NCBI RefSeq assembly: GCF_009829325.1
Contig: NZ_VUOS01000009.1
Span: 62,001 to 126,000, forward strand
Source: Nocardia sp. CY41
Lineage (GTDB): Bacteria > Actinomycetota > Actinomycetes > Mycobacteriales > Mycobacteriaceae
DNA length: 64,000 nt
Direction: 5' to 3'
Shown: piece by piece, positions 41,457 through 49,887 of the stretch
How the letters are laid out: the number at the start of each line of letters is the position of its first letter
How positions within the stretch are numbered: the stretch's first letter is position 1
Made by a program: the position numbers and the translations under genes
Notes under the pieces: model-generated
Database searches by the model: none
Seen by the model: the letters and a program-made list of their open reading frames with translations, nothing else
Told to the model about the DNA's origin: nothing

Positions 41457-42683
41457 ATGAGCGTTGACGTGGACAGAACCATCCGCGATGTCGCCGGACG
41501 CGTCAAAGCCGATCTCGACCGCTTGATCGCCGAGATGACCGCGATGTTCGCCGAGGTCATCCCGGAATTCCGGCACGACGACGAGGTGCGGCGGCTGATG
41601 GTCGCCAGCACCGCGTCCAACGTCACCGCGATCCTCGACATGCTCACACTGGGCATCTCCCGTGATGACATCACCGTGCCGCCCGCCGCCGCCGAATACG
41701 CTCGACGCTTCGCCCAGCACGGGATGTCGCTGGAGGCCCTCCTGCGCGCGTACCGCCTCGGCGAACACACGTTCATGCAGCGGACCATCGCCGCACTCCG
41801 GCACTCGGAGGCCTCCGCCGACCTGGCCCTGGAGACCACCAGCCGGGTGGGCCTGCTGGTCAACAGCTACATCGACCAGGTCATCGAGGGTGTCATCGAC
41901 ATCTACGAAAGCGAACGCCGTCGCTGGGACGCGCGCACGGACAACACCCGCGCGGCCCAGATCCGCGCCGTGCTCGACACCGAAAACCTCGACCTCGCCT
42001 CGGCGGAACACATGCTGGCCGCCTCGTTGCGGGGATGGCACGTTGCCGCGATCGTCTGGGTGCGCGAACCCGTCACGTCATCGATCGACTCGGTGCGAGC
42101 GGGAGTCTCGATGCTGCAGGCCGCGACCGGGAAGCATCCGCTGACGGTGCTGGTGGACGAGCAGAACTGCTGGGCCTGGATCTCCTCCATCGGCCGGCCC
42201 TCGCTCGATGCCGATCGCCTGGAACGAGACCTGGCCCGCCGACCGGAACTCCGCGTCGCGATCGGCGACCCCGGCGCCGGACTGGCCGGCTTCCGGCAGA
42301 CCTTCCGCGATGCCCAGCGCGCGCGCAACCTGGCATTGACCGCCGACCCCACCCGCGCACTGACCTTGCACTCCCGCGTGGCACTGGCGAGCCTGCTCGT
42401 CGACCGTCTGCCCGATACGAAAGCGTGGGTGCGCCGGGTACTCGGCGACCTCATGCGCGGCGACGAGACCACCGCGCGTCTTCGTGAGACGGTGCAGACC
42501 TACCTCGAAGCCCGCGGCAGCCTCACCGACGCCGCGGCGCGCATGCATGTGCACAAGAACACCGTCCACTACCGGATACGCAGAGCCGAAGAGGTACTCG
42601 GTCATCCGTTGACGGTGAACCGGCTGGAGACCGAAGTCGCCCTGATGGTCTCCGAACAGCTGGGCCTCGACCGGATGGAGTGA
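41457..42683 (+). CDS. PucR/CdaR-family transcriptional regulator
   Basis: 408 residues. An N-terminal helical sensor region, then a GGDEF-like degenerate domain (about 170-300), and the C-terminal PucR HTH: LEARGSLTDAAARMHVHKNT followed by VHYRIRRAEEVLG. ATG at 41457 is preferred over the upstream extension. Divergent from the ligase-DUF3556-oxidoreductase operon, which it probably controls. Confidence 0.88.
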   Translation: MSVDVDRTIRDVAGRVKADLDRLIAEMTAMFAEVIPEFRHDDEVRRLMVASTASNVTAILDMLTLGISRDDITVPPAAAEYARRFAQHGMSLEALLRAYRLGEHTFMQRTIAALRHSEASADLALETTSRVGLLVNSYIDQVIEGVIDIYESERRRWDARTDNTRAAQIRAVLDTENLDLASAEHMLAASLRGWHVAAIVWVREPVTSSIDSVRAGVSMLQAATGKHPLTVLVDEQNCWAWISSIGRPSLDADRLERDLARRPELRVAIGDPGAGLAGFRQTFRDAQRARNLALTADPTRALTLHSRVALASLLVDRLPDTKAWVRRVLGDLMRGDETTARLRETVQTYLEARGSLTDAAARMHVHKNTVHYRIRRAEEVLGHPLTVNRLETEVALMVSEQLGLDRME

Positions 42684-42840
42684 ACCCGCCCGGCGGTGAC
42701 GGCCGCATCCGGCCGGTCGTTTTCCGGTGAGCGGAGAGGGGACACGCGTCAGCATGTGCGCGCCACGGCGATTCGTCATGGCGTGCGAAGCTTCGCGGCC
42801 CGATACTGAGGGCAAGTTGGGACCGATTCCGAGGTGGAAG

Positions 42841-43746
42841 ATGAATGTGATCGGGGTGGCCTCGGACGGGCTTGTCGCGGCCGGTGAGACCTGGGGTATC
42901 TCCGGGCCGGAATTCCTGGCGATATACCTGCCGGTCGTGCTCGTGGCGGTGGTGGCCGGAATCTGGTTGCGCGTACGGGTCACGGGCGCCGACCCGGAGC
43001 TGGACGCGGTTGCGGCGCCGGGCGCGGAACTGACGTCACCCGAAGTGGGCATGCTCTTCGGCGACCAGAACGCCGCACTGGCGGCGATGGCACGGCTGCG
43101 CGCTGTCGACGCGATCGATTCGGGCGCCGCGCCGGTCCGCGCCCTCACAGCGCAGGAGCGCGGACAGCTGGATCCATTCACCGTGTCGGTGTACGACCGT
43201 CTGTCGGCGGGCCAGCGCAAGACCGTTGTCGGCGGATCGTCCGCCACCCTCGAGGCGCTGCGTACCAGAATGATCGACCTCGGTTACTTCCCCGGACCCG
43301 CCATGCGCCACGGGTTGCGCGACGCGGGCATGCCGCTGCTGGTCACCGGCGCGCTCGGTGTGGTGCGCATCATCGCTGGCGCCTCGCACGGAAACCCGGT
43401 CGGCCTGCTGGTGGTACTGGTGATCGCGCAGGCGTTCGCGTACTGGTTGGTGGTGCGCAAACCGCGGCTCACCGCGCTGGGCGTCCGCGCTCGCAACGCC
43501 GCCGACGAGCGCAATCGCCATCTGCGCCCGAGCAATTCCCCTTCTTTCGCCACCTACGGCGCCGAGAGCGCGGCGATCGCGGCCGCCGTGTTCGGCATCG
43601 GCGCGCTCAGCGCGCTGGATCCCGGCCTCGCCCAGGCGGTGGTACCGCCGAGCGGGTCGAGCGGCGGCGGGGACGGCGGCGGCAGCGGGGGCGACGGTGG
43701 TGGCTGCGGCGGAGGCTGTGGAGGCTGTGGTGGTTGCGGCGGCTGA
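42841..43746 (+). CDS. TIGR04222-type membrane protein with Gly/Cys-rich C-terminal tail
   Basis: 301 residues. Membrane helices at about 23-45 (EFLAIYLPVVLVAVVAGIW), 165-215 (two hydrophobic stretches) and 242-258, with a cytosolic middle domain (70-160, SPEVGMLFGDQNAALAAMAR). From about 270 a flexible Gly/Ser tail ends in four cysteines at 289, 293, 296 and 299 (C-x3-C-x2-C-x2-C, all spacers Gly). This is the layout of TIGR04222 proteins, found beside DUF692/MNIO genes. The tail resembles a modifiable peptide core. ATG 42841 has GAGGTGG upstream. The tail overlaps the MNIO start. Confidence 0.85.
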   Translation: MNVIGVASDGLVAAGETWGISGPEFLAIYLPVVLVAVVAGIWLRVRVTGADPELDAVAAPGAELTSPEVGMLFGDQNAALAAMARLRAVDAIDSGAAPVRALTAQERGQLDPFTVSVYDRLSAGQRKTVVGGSSATLEALRTRMIDLGYFPGPAMRHGLRDAGMPLLVTGALGVVRIIAGASHGNPVGLLVVLVIAQAFAYWLVVRKPRLTALGVRARNAADERNRHLRPSNSPSFATYGAESAAIAAAVFGIGALSALDPGLAQAVVPPSGSSGGGDGGGSGGDGGGCGGGCGGCGGCGG

Positions 43747-44614
43747 ACGGTCCGGGCCGCTGCCCGAGGATGCGCTCGGGATCGGTTGGCGACCGGAGAT
43801 CTGCGGGTTGATAGCTGCTTTGGACGGGCTGGAGTTCTGCGAGGTCGTCGCCGAGTCGTTGCTCCAGGATCCCCACCGCGCCGGGCAGCTGATCGTCCCC
43901 GAGGAACTGACTGCGCTGCGTGCCCGAGGCGTGGCCGTGGTGCCGCACGGCATCGCGCTGTCACTCGGCGGCGCGGAGCCGGTCGCGGACCAGCGCGTCG
44001 AGCACTTGGCGGCGTGCGCGACGGCCGTCGCGGCTCCCCTGGTGAGTGAGCACGTCGCTTTCGTCCGCGCGGGCGGCCTGGAAGCGGGCCACCTCCTGCC
44101 GGTCCCGCGCACCCGCGAAGCGCTCGACGCGCTGACCCGCAATATCGCCCGAACACGCGCGGCGCTGGACGTCCCTCTCGCAGTGGAGAACATCGCGACA
44201 CTGTTCGACTGGCCCGACGACGAATACACCGAAGCGGAATTCCTCTCCGAACTCGTCGAGCGTACCGGTGTCTCGCTTGTGCTGGATCTCGCCAACGTCT
44301 ACGCGAACGCTCGCAACCGAGGTCGCGACCCACTCACCGAGCTGCTGCGCCTGCCCGCCGAGCACGTCGCCTACTGTCATGTCGCAGGCGGTCACGAATC
44401 CGGTGGCCGCTACCACGACACGCACACCGATCCACTCCCAGCGGAGGTGCTCGCCCTTGTCGCGGAGTTCACCGCGCGGCGCCGCGCGCCGATGATGCTG
44501 GAGCGTGACGGCAACTATCCGCCCGCGGCCGAGCTGCTCGACGAGCTGGACGCCATCGCGGCGGCCGCGGCCCGGCCGCCGATCACCATCCGAGCCAGGG
44601 CGGTGGTGGCATGA
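43730..44614 (+). CDS. DUF692/MNIO multinuclear iron oxygenase-like protein
   Basis: About 294 residues, depending on the start (in-frame GTGs at 43697, 43727 and 43730). TIM-barrel family of MbnB, which modifies Cys residues of peptides. Family motifs: GIGWRPEI at the N-terminus, VPHGIALSLGG, VSEHVAFVR, LAVENIATLF, LVLDLANVYANARN, YCHVAGGH, YHDTHTDPLP and LERDGNYP, which supply the His, Asp, Asn and Glu iron ligands. The gene begins inside the tail of the upstream TIGR04222 gene, so the two are coupled, and it overlaps its partner gene by 4 bases. The predicted substrate is the Cys tail. Confidence 0.9.
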   Translation: MVAAAERSGPLPEDALGIGWRPEICGLIAALDGLEFCEVVAESLLQDPHRAGQLIVPEELTALRARGVAVVPHGIALSLGGAEPVADQRVEHLAACATAVAAPLVSEHVAFVRAGGLEAGHLLPVPRTREALDALTRNIARTRAALDVPLAVENIATLFDWPDDEYTEAEFLSELVERTGVSLVLDLANVYANARNRGRDPLTELLRLPAEHVAYCHVAGGHESGGRYHDTHTDPLPAEVLALVAEFTARRRAPMMLERDGNYPPAAELLDELDAIAAAAARPPITIRARAVVA

Positions 44615-44991
44615 GCGCCCGGTCCGGACCGGCACCGCCACCCGGCGCCCCCCTGGCCGAGCGACAGGCAGCACTGGTGCGAGCGCTGGTCGCTGGAGCC
44701 GCCCCACCAGCGGGTTTCGATGTGGACGCCGTCGCAGCGGCGGCCCAGGCATTGCTGCACAAGCGGGCCCATGAGGTGGCGCGACGCTTCCCGCTGCTGG
44801 TGCACGCGTGCGACGGCGATTTCACCGCACGCTTCATGGCGTGGGCTCGCGAGCATCCGAAGACGACGACCGCCGCTGACGCGGCAGCTTTCGCGGCCGC
44901 CGAGGGTATCGACTGGAACGCCGCGCCGCAGCGACGGCGAGTCACCCACTTGTTCCGCCGACGTCGTGCCGGAGGCCGCAGCGCCGGCTGA
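44611..44991 (+). CDS. MNIO partner protein (SCO6045-like/DUF2063-like)
   Basis: 126 residues, ATGA overlap with the MNIO gene. Helical: LAERQAALVRALVAGAAPP, AAQALLHKRAHEVARRFPLL, DFTARFMAWAREHP. MNIO enzymes need a second small protein (MbnC, DUF2063 family and similar) that recruits the precursor; this gene has the right position, size and helical content. Basic C-terminus (RRRRAGGRSAG). The family name is from memory and should be taken as probable. Confidence 0.72.
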   Translation: MSARSGPAPPPGAPLAERQAALVRALVAGAAPPAGFDVDAVAAAAQALLHKRAHEVARRFPLLVHACDGDFTARFMAWAREHPKTTTAADAAAFAAAEGIDWNAAPQRRRVTHLFRRRRAGGRSAG

Positions 44992-45012
44992 GTGCCGACC
45001 CTCGGCGTCGGC

Positions 45013-45156
45013 TCAGGGGCGGCGCGCTTCGACAGGCATCGCGGAGTCGCCGGCGTCGCGCCGATCCTCGAGCCACACACTGACCGCCACCGTCGCATAC
45101 GCAGCGACGGTCGCCATCCCCGGCAGCATCAGCATGAGCATGAGAAAAGAAAGCAT
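45013..45156 (-). CDS. Small membrane protein, 47 residues
   Basis: MLSFLMLMLMLPGMATVAAY then ATVAVSVWLEDRRDAG: one membrane helix (about 2-28) with a short soluble tail. ATG at 45156 with GGGAGGG 6 bases before it. Not in the usual size range for gene callers. It is convergent with the MNIO cassette. Function unknown; its helix and good ribosome site are the support. Confidence 0.5.
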   Translation of the reverse strand: MLSFLMLMLMLPGMATVAAYATVAVSVWLEDRRDAGDSAMPVEARRP

Positions 45157-45390
45157 GGAAAGCCCTCCCGGACAACGCGATGGAAACTGTCGCACCGGTG
45201 CGCCGCGCTGCGTCACCGTCACGCCCCGGCATACCCACGACCGGAGGTCCAATCTCGACCGAGCCGACGAGTCGATGTGATTGATCTCACTCTCTGATCA
45301 GGCCACGCCGTTCGCGGGTCGCAGGAGATAATCCACCGCTGACGCCGCATCTCGACCGAGGGGCGCCGCCGAAGTGGTACACCGGTCACC

Positions 45391-45891
45391 ATGCGGTTGC
45401 TCATCATCTCCGATACGCACGTGCCCAAGCGTGCGCGGGACCTCCCGGAGCCACTCTGGCGTGAGGTCGACGTGGCCGACGTGGTCGTGCACGCGGGCGA
45501 CTGGGTGGAGGCCGCGCTGCTGGATCGGCTCGAAGCGCGCAGCACGCGCCTGATCGGCGTCTACGGCAACAACGACGGCCCGGAACTGCGGGCCCGGCTG
45601 CCCGAGGTCGCCCACGCCGAACTCGACGGGATCAGGCTGGCGGTGGTGCACGAGACCGGCCCCGCGAAGGGGCGGGAGCAGCGCTGCGCCCGAGATTTCC
45701 CGGACACCGATCTGCTCGTGTTCGGGCACAGTCACATCCCCTGGGACAGCGTCACCGACAGCGGATTGCGCCTGCTCAACCCCGGCTCGCCGACAGATCG
45801 ACGCCGCCAGCCGGAGCACACCTATCTCACGGCGCGCATCGAGTCGGGCCGATTGAGCCGGGTGACTCTGCATACCGTGCCGAAAAACTGA
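45391..45891 (+). CDS. YfcE/MJ0936-type metallophosphoesterase
   Basis: 166 residues. Calcineurin-like motifs: ISDTH at 6-10, VVHAGDWV (Asp), YGNNDG (Asn-His-like site), VVHETG and FGHSHIP (metal His pair). Small cyclic-nucleotide phosphodiesterase-type enzyme; natural substrate unknown in most species. ATG at 45391. Single gene, convergent with the MscS gene. Confidence 0.9.
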   Translation: MRLLIISDTHVPKRARDLPEPLWREVDVADVVVHAGDWVEAALLDRLEARSTRLIGVYGNNDGPELRARLPEVAHAELDGIRLAVVHETGPAKGREQRCARDFPDTDLLVFGHSHIPWDSVTDSGLRLLNPGSPTDRRRQPEHTYLTARIESGRLSRVTLHTVPKN

Positions 45892-46069
45892 CCGCGACGC
45901 GGCGCACTCCTTGTTCCGGCGGAGCCCCGGAATGCCTCCGGCAGCGGCGATAGTAGTGGTCCGACGGCAAGGCGAGCTGTCCTCGCACCTCCCGAACCGG
46001 CCACAACCGCTGTCGGAGGCAGCGCCAAGCCGCCGGCACGCGACGCCGCCTGTGGGCCTGGCCTGCGGG

Positions 46070-47176
46070 TCAGTCGCCGCGATCGCCCGCCAGCGCCAAG
46101 TGGTGGTCGCCGATGGCGGAGTCGGTGATCGCGGTGGAGATCTTCGGCAGGGCGTACGGATGGTTGCGGCCGAGCCAGTCGAGCATCTCCTCGCGGACCG
46201 CGCAGCGCAGGTTCCACACGTCGTCGGCATTGGCGGCCGACATCGTCGCGCGCACCACGATATTCGTCGGCGTGCTGTCGGTGACCTGCAGACTCCAGTC
46301 GCGACCGTCCCAGTCCGCGCGCGTGCGCAGATACTCCTGCAAATGCTTGCGCAGCAGGGGCACCGGCGTGCTGTGATCCAGGTAGAGGTAGACCGTGCCG
46401 GTGATCTGCGGTCCACCGCGCGACCAGTTCTCATACGGCTTGTTGTTGAAGTAGGAGACCGGCATGGTCAGCCTCCGGTCGTCCCAGATCCGCACCGTGA
46501 GGAAGGCGAGGGTGATCTCTTCGACGATGCCCCACTCCCCCTCCACGACGACGGTGTCCCCGATCTTCACCGAGTCGCCGAAGGCGATCTGCAAACCGGC
46601 GATCAGGTTGCTCAAGGTCGACTGCGCGGCGACACCGGCGATGATGCCGATCACGCCTGCGGAGGCGAGCAGGGAGGTGCCCAGGGTCCGCAGGCTCGGA
46701 ACGAGCAACAGAATCACCACGGCGGCGGTTGTCACCACCAGCACAGAGGTGATGATCCGGCGGACCAAGCCGAGCTGGGTACGCAATTGCCGCACCCGTG
46801 TGATGTCCTGGGTGCGCCGAGCGTAGGAGCGCAGCGTGTTCTCCGCGACCGCGTCGGCGGCACGGATGACCACCCATGCCGCCGACATGATCGCCGCCGT
46901 GGCCAGAACGGTGCGGATCATCGCGTCCTGGCGCAGATCGAGGTGCGCCAGCGGGTAGGTGGCATGCAGCGCCAACGCGCCCAGCAGGACCTGCAGGGGC
47001 AATTGAACCCGGCGCAACAGTGTGGGAAGTTGGTTGCCCGGACGTCTGCGAGCAGAGAAACGCAGTAATCGATCGATCAGCAGACCGGCCGTCACGGTGA
47101 GCGCCACCGTGCCGAACACGACGATGAGCGGCCGTAGTACTTCCTCCAACAGAGCGAACTCCTTCTCCTCATCCAC
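46070..47176 (-). CDS. MscS-family mechanosensitive channel
   Basis: About 368 residues. Membrane helices at about 10-30, 55-75, 85-105 and 130-160; the pore/beta region is SAGVIGIIAGVAAQSTLSNL followed by GLQIAFGDSVKIGDTVVVEG. A C-terminal cytosolic domain follows. GTG 47176 used; TTG 47149 (MEEVLRPLIVV) has a better placed GAGGAGAAGGAG and is an equal alternative. Releases solutes under osmotic downshift. Confidence 0.88.
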   Translation of the reverse strand: MDEEKEFALLEEVLRPLIVVFGTVALTVTAGLLIDRLLRFSARRRPGNQLPTLLRRVQLPLQVLLGALALHATYPLAHLDLRQDAMIRTVLATAAIMSAAWVVIRAADAVAENTLRSYARRTQDITRVRQLRTQLGLVRRIITSVLVVTTAAVVILLLVPSLRTLGTSLLASAGVIGIIAGVAAQSTLSNLIAGLQIAFGDSVKIGDTVVVEGEWGIVEEITLAFLTVRIWDDRRLTMPVSYFNNKPYENWSRGGPQITGTVYLYLDHSTPVPLLRKHLQEYLRTRADWDGRDWSLQVTDSTPTNIVVRATMSAANADDVWNLRCAVREEMLDWLGRNHPYALPKISTAITDSAIGDHHLALAGDRGD

Positions 47177-47302
47177 CTCCGAGCGAATCGATGCGGCTCG
47201 GCTTCCGTACAGGGTGGGTCGAGCTTCGGTGCCGGCTTCGGCGCAGCGGCGTTCAGCCGCGGACGTTCCGTGCCGAGCCGTCACCCGGCCAAGGCGGTGT
47301 TC

Positions 47303-47449
47303 CTACAGCAGTGCCAGTGCGATGCTCAGCACAGCCACCATCAAGACCCACGCCGCGACGGTCCATTCGATGGGCCCTTCGGAGCCGGAACAACCGCTGT
47401 GGTTGCGTCGGGCGGCGCGATACTGCGAGCGCGAGGCCGAAACGGACAT
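47303..47449 (-). CDS. Small membrane protein, 48 residues
   Basis: MSVSASRSQYRAARRNHSGC then SGSEGPIEWTVAAWVLMVAV and a final hydrophobic LSIALALL: a basic N-terminal half and one C-terminal membrane helix. ATG at 47449 is preceded by GAAGGAGGATGTC, one of the best ribosome sites in the window, so I think it is real despite its size. It lies between the MscS and lipase-maturation-factor-like genes, all on the minus strand. Function unknown. Confidence 0.7.
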   Translation of the reverse strand: MSVSASRSQYRAARRNHSGCSGSEGPIEWTVAAWVLMVAVLSIALALL

Positions 47450-47588
47450 GACATCCTCCTTCGGTCGGTTGCGTCATTCAGCGCATACCCGCTCCAGCCG
47501 TCGATCGTCGCCACATCACTGTGGCGAATCCCACGCAACCGGCCTGCCGGTCGGTACAAGCCGTTGTCGGTCAGGCGTTCTCGAGATG

Positions 47589-49046
47589 TCATCGCCTGCC
47601 GGACCGGCTGCGGTAGCGCAGGTCGTCCAAGGAAAGAGGCGGAACGTAACGGCTCACGAGCGTGCGGTGCCACCACGCCCTGGTGTCGGCCCACTCGCGC
47701 GGTGTCGTGAAGCGATATAGATACAGCTGTGCCCGGACGAAACGGGGCGCGGCTTCGGGAAACGGATTGTGTCGTAGCAACCGCAGCGTGGCCCGATCGT
47801 TCTGCAGTAGTCGTGCCAGGAACGGGCCCAGCCACGACTCCGCATACCCCGGTGAGGCCGCGGCGAACCACATGAGCCAATCCAGGCGCAGATGGTAGGG
47901 AGCCCACTGACGGGGAAGCCGCCGCGGATCGCCGGGCTTGCCTTTGAACTCGTATTCCTTCCACTGTGTCCGCTCCGTGACAGCCGGCTCGTCGGTGCCT
48001 TCGACGACCACTTCGTAGCGGGTGCGGCCGATGCTGCCGAAGGCTCCGTAGGTGTTGACCAAGTGATAGGGGTCGAACGATCGGTTCATCGCCTGGTGAC
48101 TGGAGATCAGGTTGCGGGCGGGCCGGTAACTCAGGAAGACCACGAGCGCGGTGAACGCGATCACCAGGGCGGTGAACCAGGGCGGCGGTCCCGGCAGCGC
48201 GGGCGGGGTGGGCACCGGTAGCACCGCCGCCACCGCGGGCCCGCTGACGGCGCCGCACGCCAGGACGATCGTGATCCAGTTCAGCCAGGCGAAATTGCCC
48301 GACAGCACCAGCCACAGCTGGGTGATCACGATGACGGCAGCCGCGATGCTCGCCACCGGTTGCGGGGCGAACAACCCGAAGGGCACGACGAGCTGCGCGA
48401 AATGGTTGCCGAGCACCTCGGCCCGGTGCAGCGGTTTGGGCAGGTGGTGGAAGAACCAGCTCAACGGTCCGGGCATCGGCTGGGTCTCATGGTGGTAGTA
48501 CAGACAGGTCAGATCGCGCCAGCACCGGTCACCGCGCATTTTGATCAGCCCGGCGCCGAACTCCACCCGGAACAGCAACCAGCGCGACAGCCACAGCACC
48601 AGCACCGGCGGCGCCGTGCGGTCGTTGCCCAGGAAGATCACCAGGAAGCCGGATTCCAGCAGCAGCGACTCCCAGCCGAACGCGTACCACTCCTGTCCCA
48701 CGTTCACGATCGACAGGTAGAGCACCCACAACGTCGCCCACAGCAGCATCGCCGCCCACAGCGGCACCGCATCGGCCGCGCCGGCGACCATCGCCGCGGA
48801 CAGCGCCGCGCCGAACCAGCACACGGCGGCGAAGAAGCGATCGGAGTAGTGGACATGGAAGATGCTCGGCGTCCGCCGGAACGAGCGTCGTTCCAGCCAC
48901 CGCGGCACGGGCAGCATGCCGTGCTCACCGATCAGCGCCCGGAATTGCCGGGCGGCGACCACGAAGGCGATCAGATAGACGGCCGCGACACCGCGGGTCA
49001 GCGCTTGCCTGCTGAGCCAGTATTCGGATGCGGAGAACCAATCCAT
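47589..49046 (-). CDS. Lipase maturation factor (LMF1)-like membrane protein
   Basis: 485 residues. Multi-pass membrane protein with LMF signature elements: YLIAFVVAARQFRALIGEHG near the N-terminus, GWESLLLESGFLVIFLG, LWLSRWLLFRVEFGAGLIKM, RGDRCWRDLTCLYYHHETQPMP, NTYGAFGSIGRTRYEVVVEG and the C-terminal WAPYHLRLDWLMWFAA. The eukaryotic LMF1 helps fold lipases in the ER; the bacterial role is not known. ATG at 49046 with GGAGGAG upstream. Confidence 0.9.
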   Translation of the reverse strand: MDWFSASEYWLSRQALTRGVAAVYLIAFVVAARQFRALIGEHGMLPVPRWLERRSFRRTPSIFHVHYSDRFFAAVCWFGAALSAAMVAGAADAVPLWAAMLLWATLWVLYLSIVNVGQEWYAFGWESLLLESGFLVIFLGNDRTAPPVLVLWLSRWLLFRVEFGAGLIKMRGDRCWRDLTCLYYHHETQPMPGPLSWFFHHLPKPLHRAEVLGNHFAQLVVPFGLFAPQPVASIAAAVIVITQLWLVLSGNFAWLNWITIVLACGAVSGPAVAAVLPVPTPPALPGPPPWFTALVIAFTALVVFLSYRPARNLISSHQAMNRSFDPYHLVNTYGAFGSIGRTRYEVVVEGTDEPAVTERTQWKEYEFKGKPGDPRRLPRQWAPYHLRLDWLMWFAAASPGYAESWLGPFLARLLQNDRATLRLLRHNPFPEAAPRFVRAQLYLYRFTTPREWADTRAWWHRTLVSRYVPPLSLDDLRYRSRSGRR

Positions 49047-49121
49047 GCCCGCAACTCCTCCGACCGCGGACCTTCGTCCCACCAGGCGGCATACCCAGCC
49101 CGGGAACGGGAAAACCCGTCG

Positions 49122-49379
49122 CTACATCGGGTACAAGCTGTGCTTGCGCGGGTTGTGTTCGGCCGCTGCTTCCTTGCCCCGCAGGAGCTGGAGCGCATGC
49201 CGGATCTCCAGCCGCGTGCGCGAAGGCTCGATGACGGCGTCGATGTAGCCGCGTTCCGCCGCGATCCACGGCGTGGCGACAGTGGCGTTGTAGCGACCGC
49301 GAGGGTGCCTCGCAACTGCTCCGACTTCTCTCGCGTGCCGAACGACATCCGGATAATGCCTCTCGAGCTCAGGGGCCAA
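49122..49379 (-). pseudogene. C-terminal fragment of an acyl-CoA carboxylase beta subunit
   Basis: The segment RYNATVATPWIAAERGYIDA followed by VIEPSRTRLEIRHALQLL and a final RKHSLYPM matches the very C-terminus of biotin-dependent carboxyltransferase (AccD/PccB) proteins, where AAERGYVDAVIPPSHTR and a PPKKHGN tail are usual. The body of about 430 residues is absent, and upstream is unrelated sequence. It could be expressed as a short ORF but is best read as a gene remnant. Confidence 0.6.
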
Positions 49380-49528
49380 CTGCGCCGACGATAGGGGGCT
49401 GGACGACCGGCACCGGGTTCACGAGGCGATTACCGGGCAGCTCACAACGTGCGGACGGTGACGTTGGCACAGGCCCTATGGATCGACCGCGTACGGAGGT
49501 TCCCTTGCGGCCTGGAAGGATTCGGTTC

Positions 49529-49867
49529 ATGAGTTTCACCGGGGACGATGTCCGGGCCATCGCGCTGTCGCTGCCGGAGACATCCGAACAGTTCGCTTGG
49601 GGGATGCCGATCTTCCGCGTCGCGGGCAAACTGTTTCTCACTCTTCCGGAGGCGGAGACCTCGATGGCGGTCCGCTGCCCCGTCGCCGACCGCGACGAAC
49701 TCGTCGTCGCCGAACCGGGCAAATTCTGGATCGCCGCCCACGAAGCCAACAATGCCTGGGTCCGCGCGCGCCTGACCGCCCTCGACGACCGGGACGAACT
49801 GGAGGCCATCGTGCTCGACTCCTGGCGGCAGGCCGCGCCCAGGCATCTTCTCGACGACGCCGGGTGA
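49529..49867 (+). CDS. MmcQ/YjbR-family protein
   Basis: 112 residues. IALSLPETSEQFAWGMPIFR, VAGKLFLTLPEAE and WVRARLTALDDRDELEAIVLD are typical of the MmcQ/YjbR family (CyaY-like fold, described as double wing DNA binding). ATG 49529 with GGAAGGA upstream. Convergent with the repeat protein gene. Molecular role unknown. Confidence 0.88.
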   Translation: MSFTGDDVRAIALSLPETSEQFAWGMPIFRVAGKLFLTLPEAETSMAVRCPVADRDELVVAEPGKFWIAAHEANNAWVRARLTALDDRDELEAIVLDSWRQAAPRHLLDDAG

Positions 49868-49887
49868 CCTCCGCGACGTCGCCTGCG

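Noticed and set aside
42690-42730. Terminator after the PucR gene
   Set aside because: A GGCC-N6-GGCC hairpin followed by GTTTT is present but the stem is short with a bulge; not listed as a feature.
43697-43729. MNIO start at the earliest GTG (43697)
   Set aside because: It would add a low-complexity Ala/Val/Glu stretch that is only the other-frame reading of the Gly/Cys tail; 43727 or 43730 is more likely.
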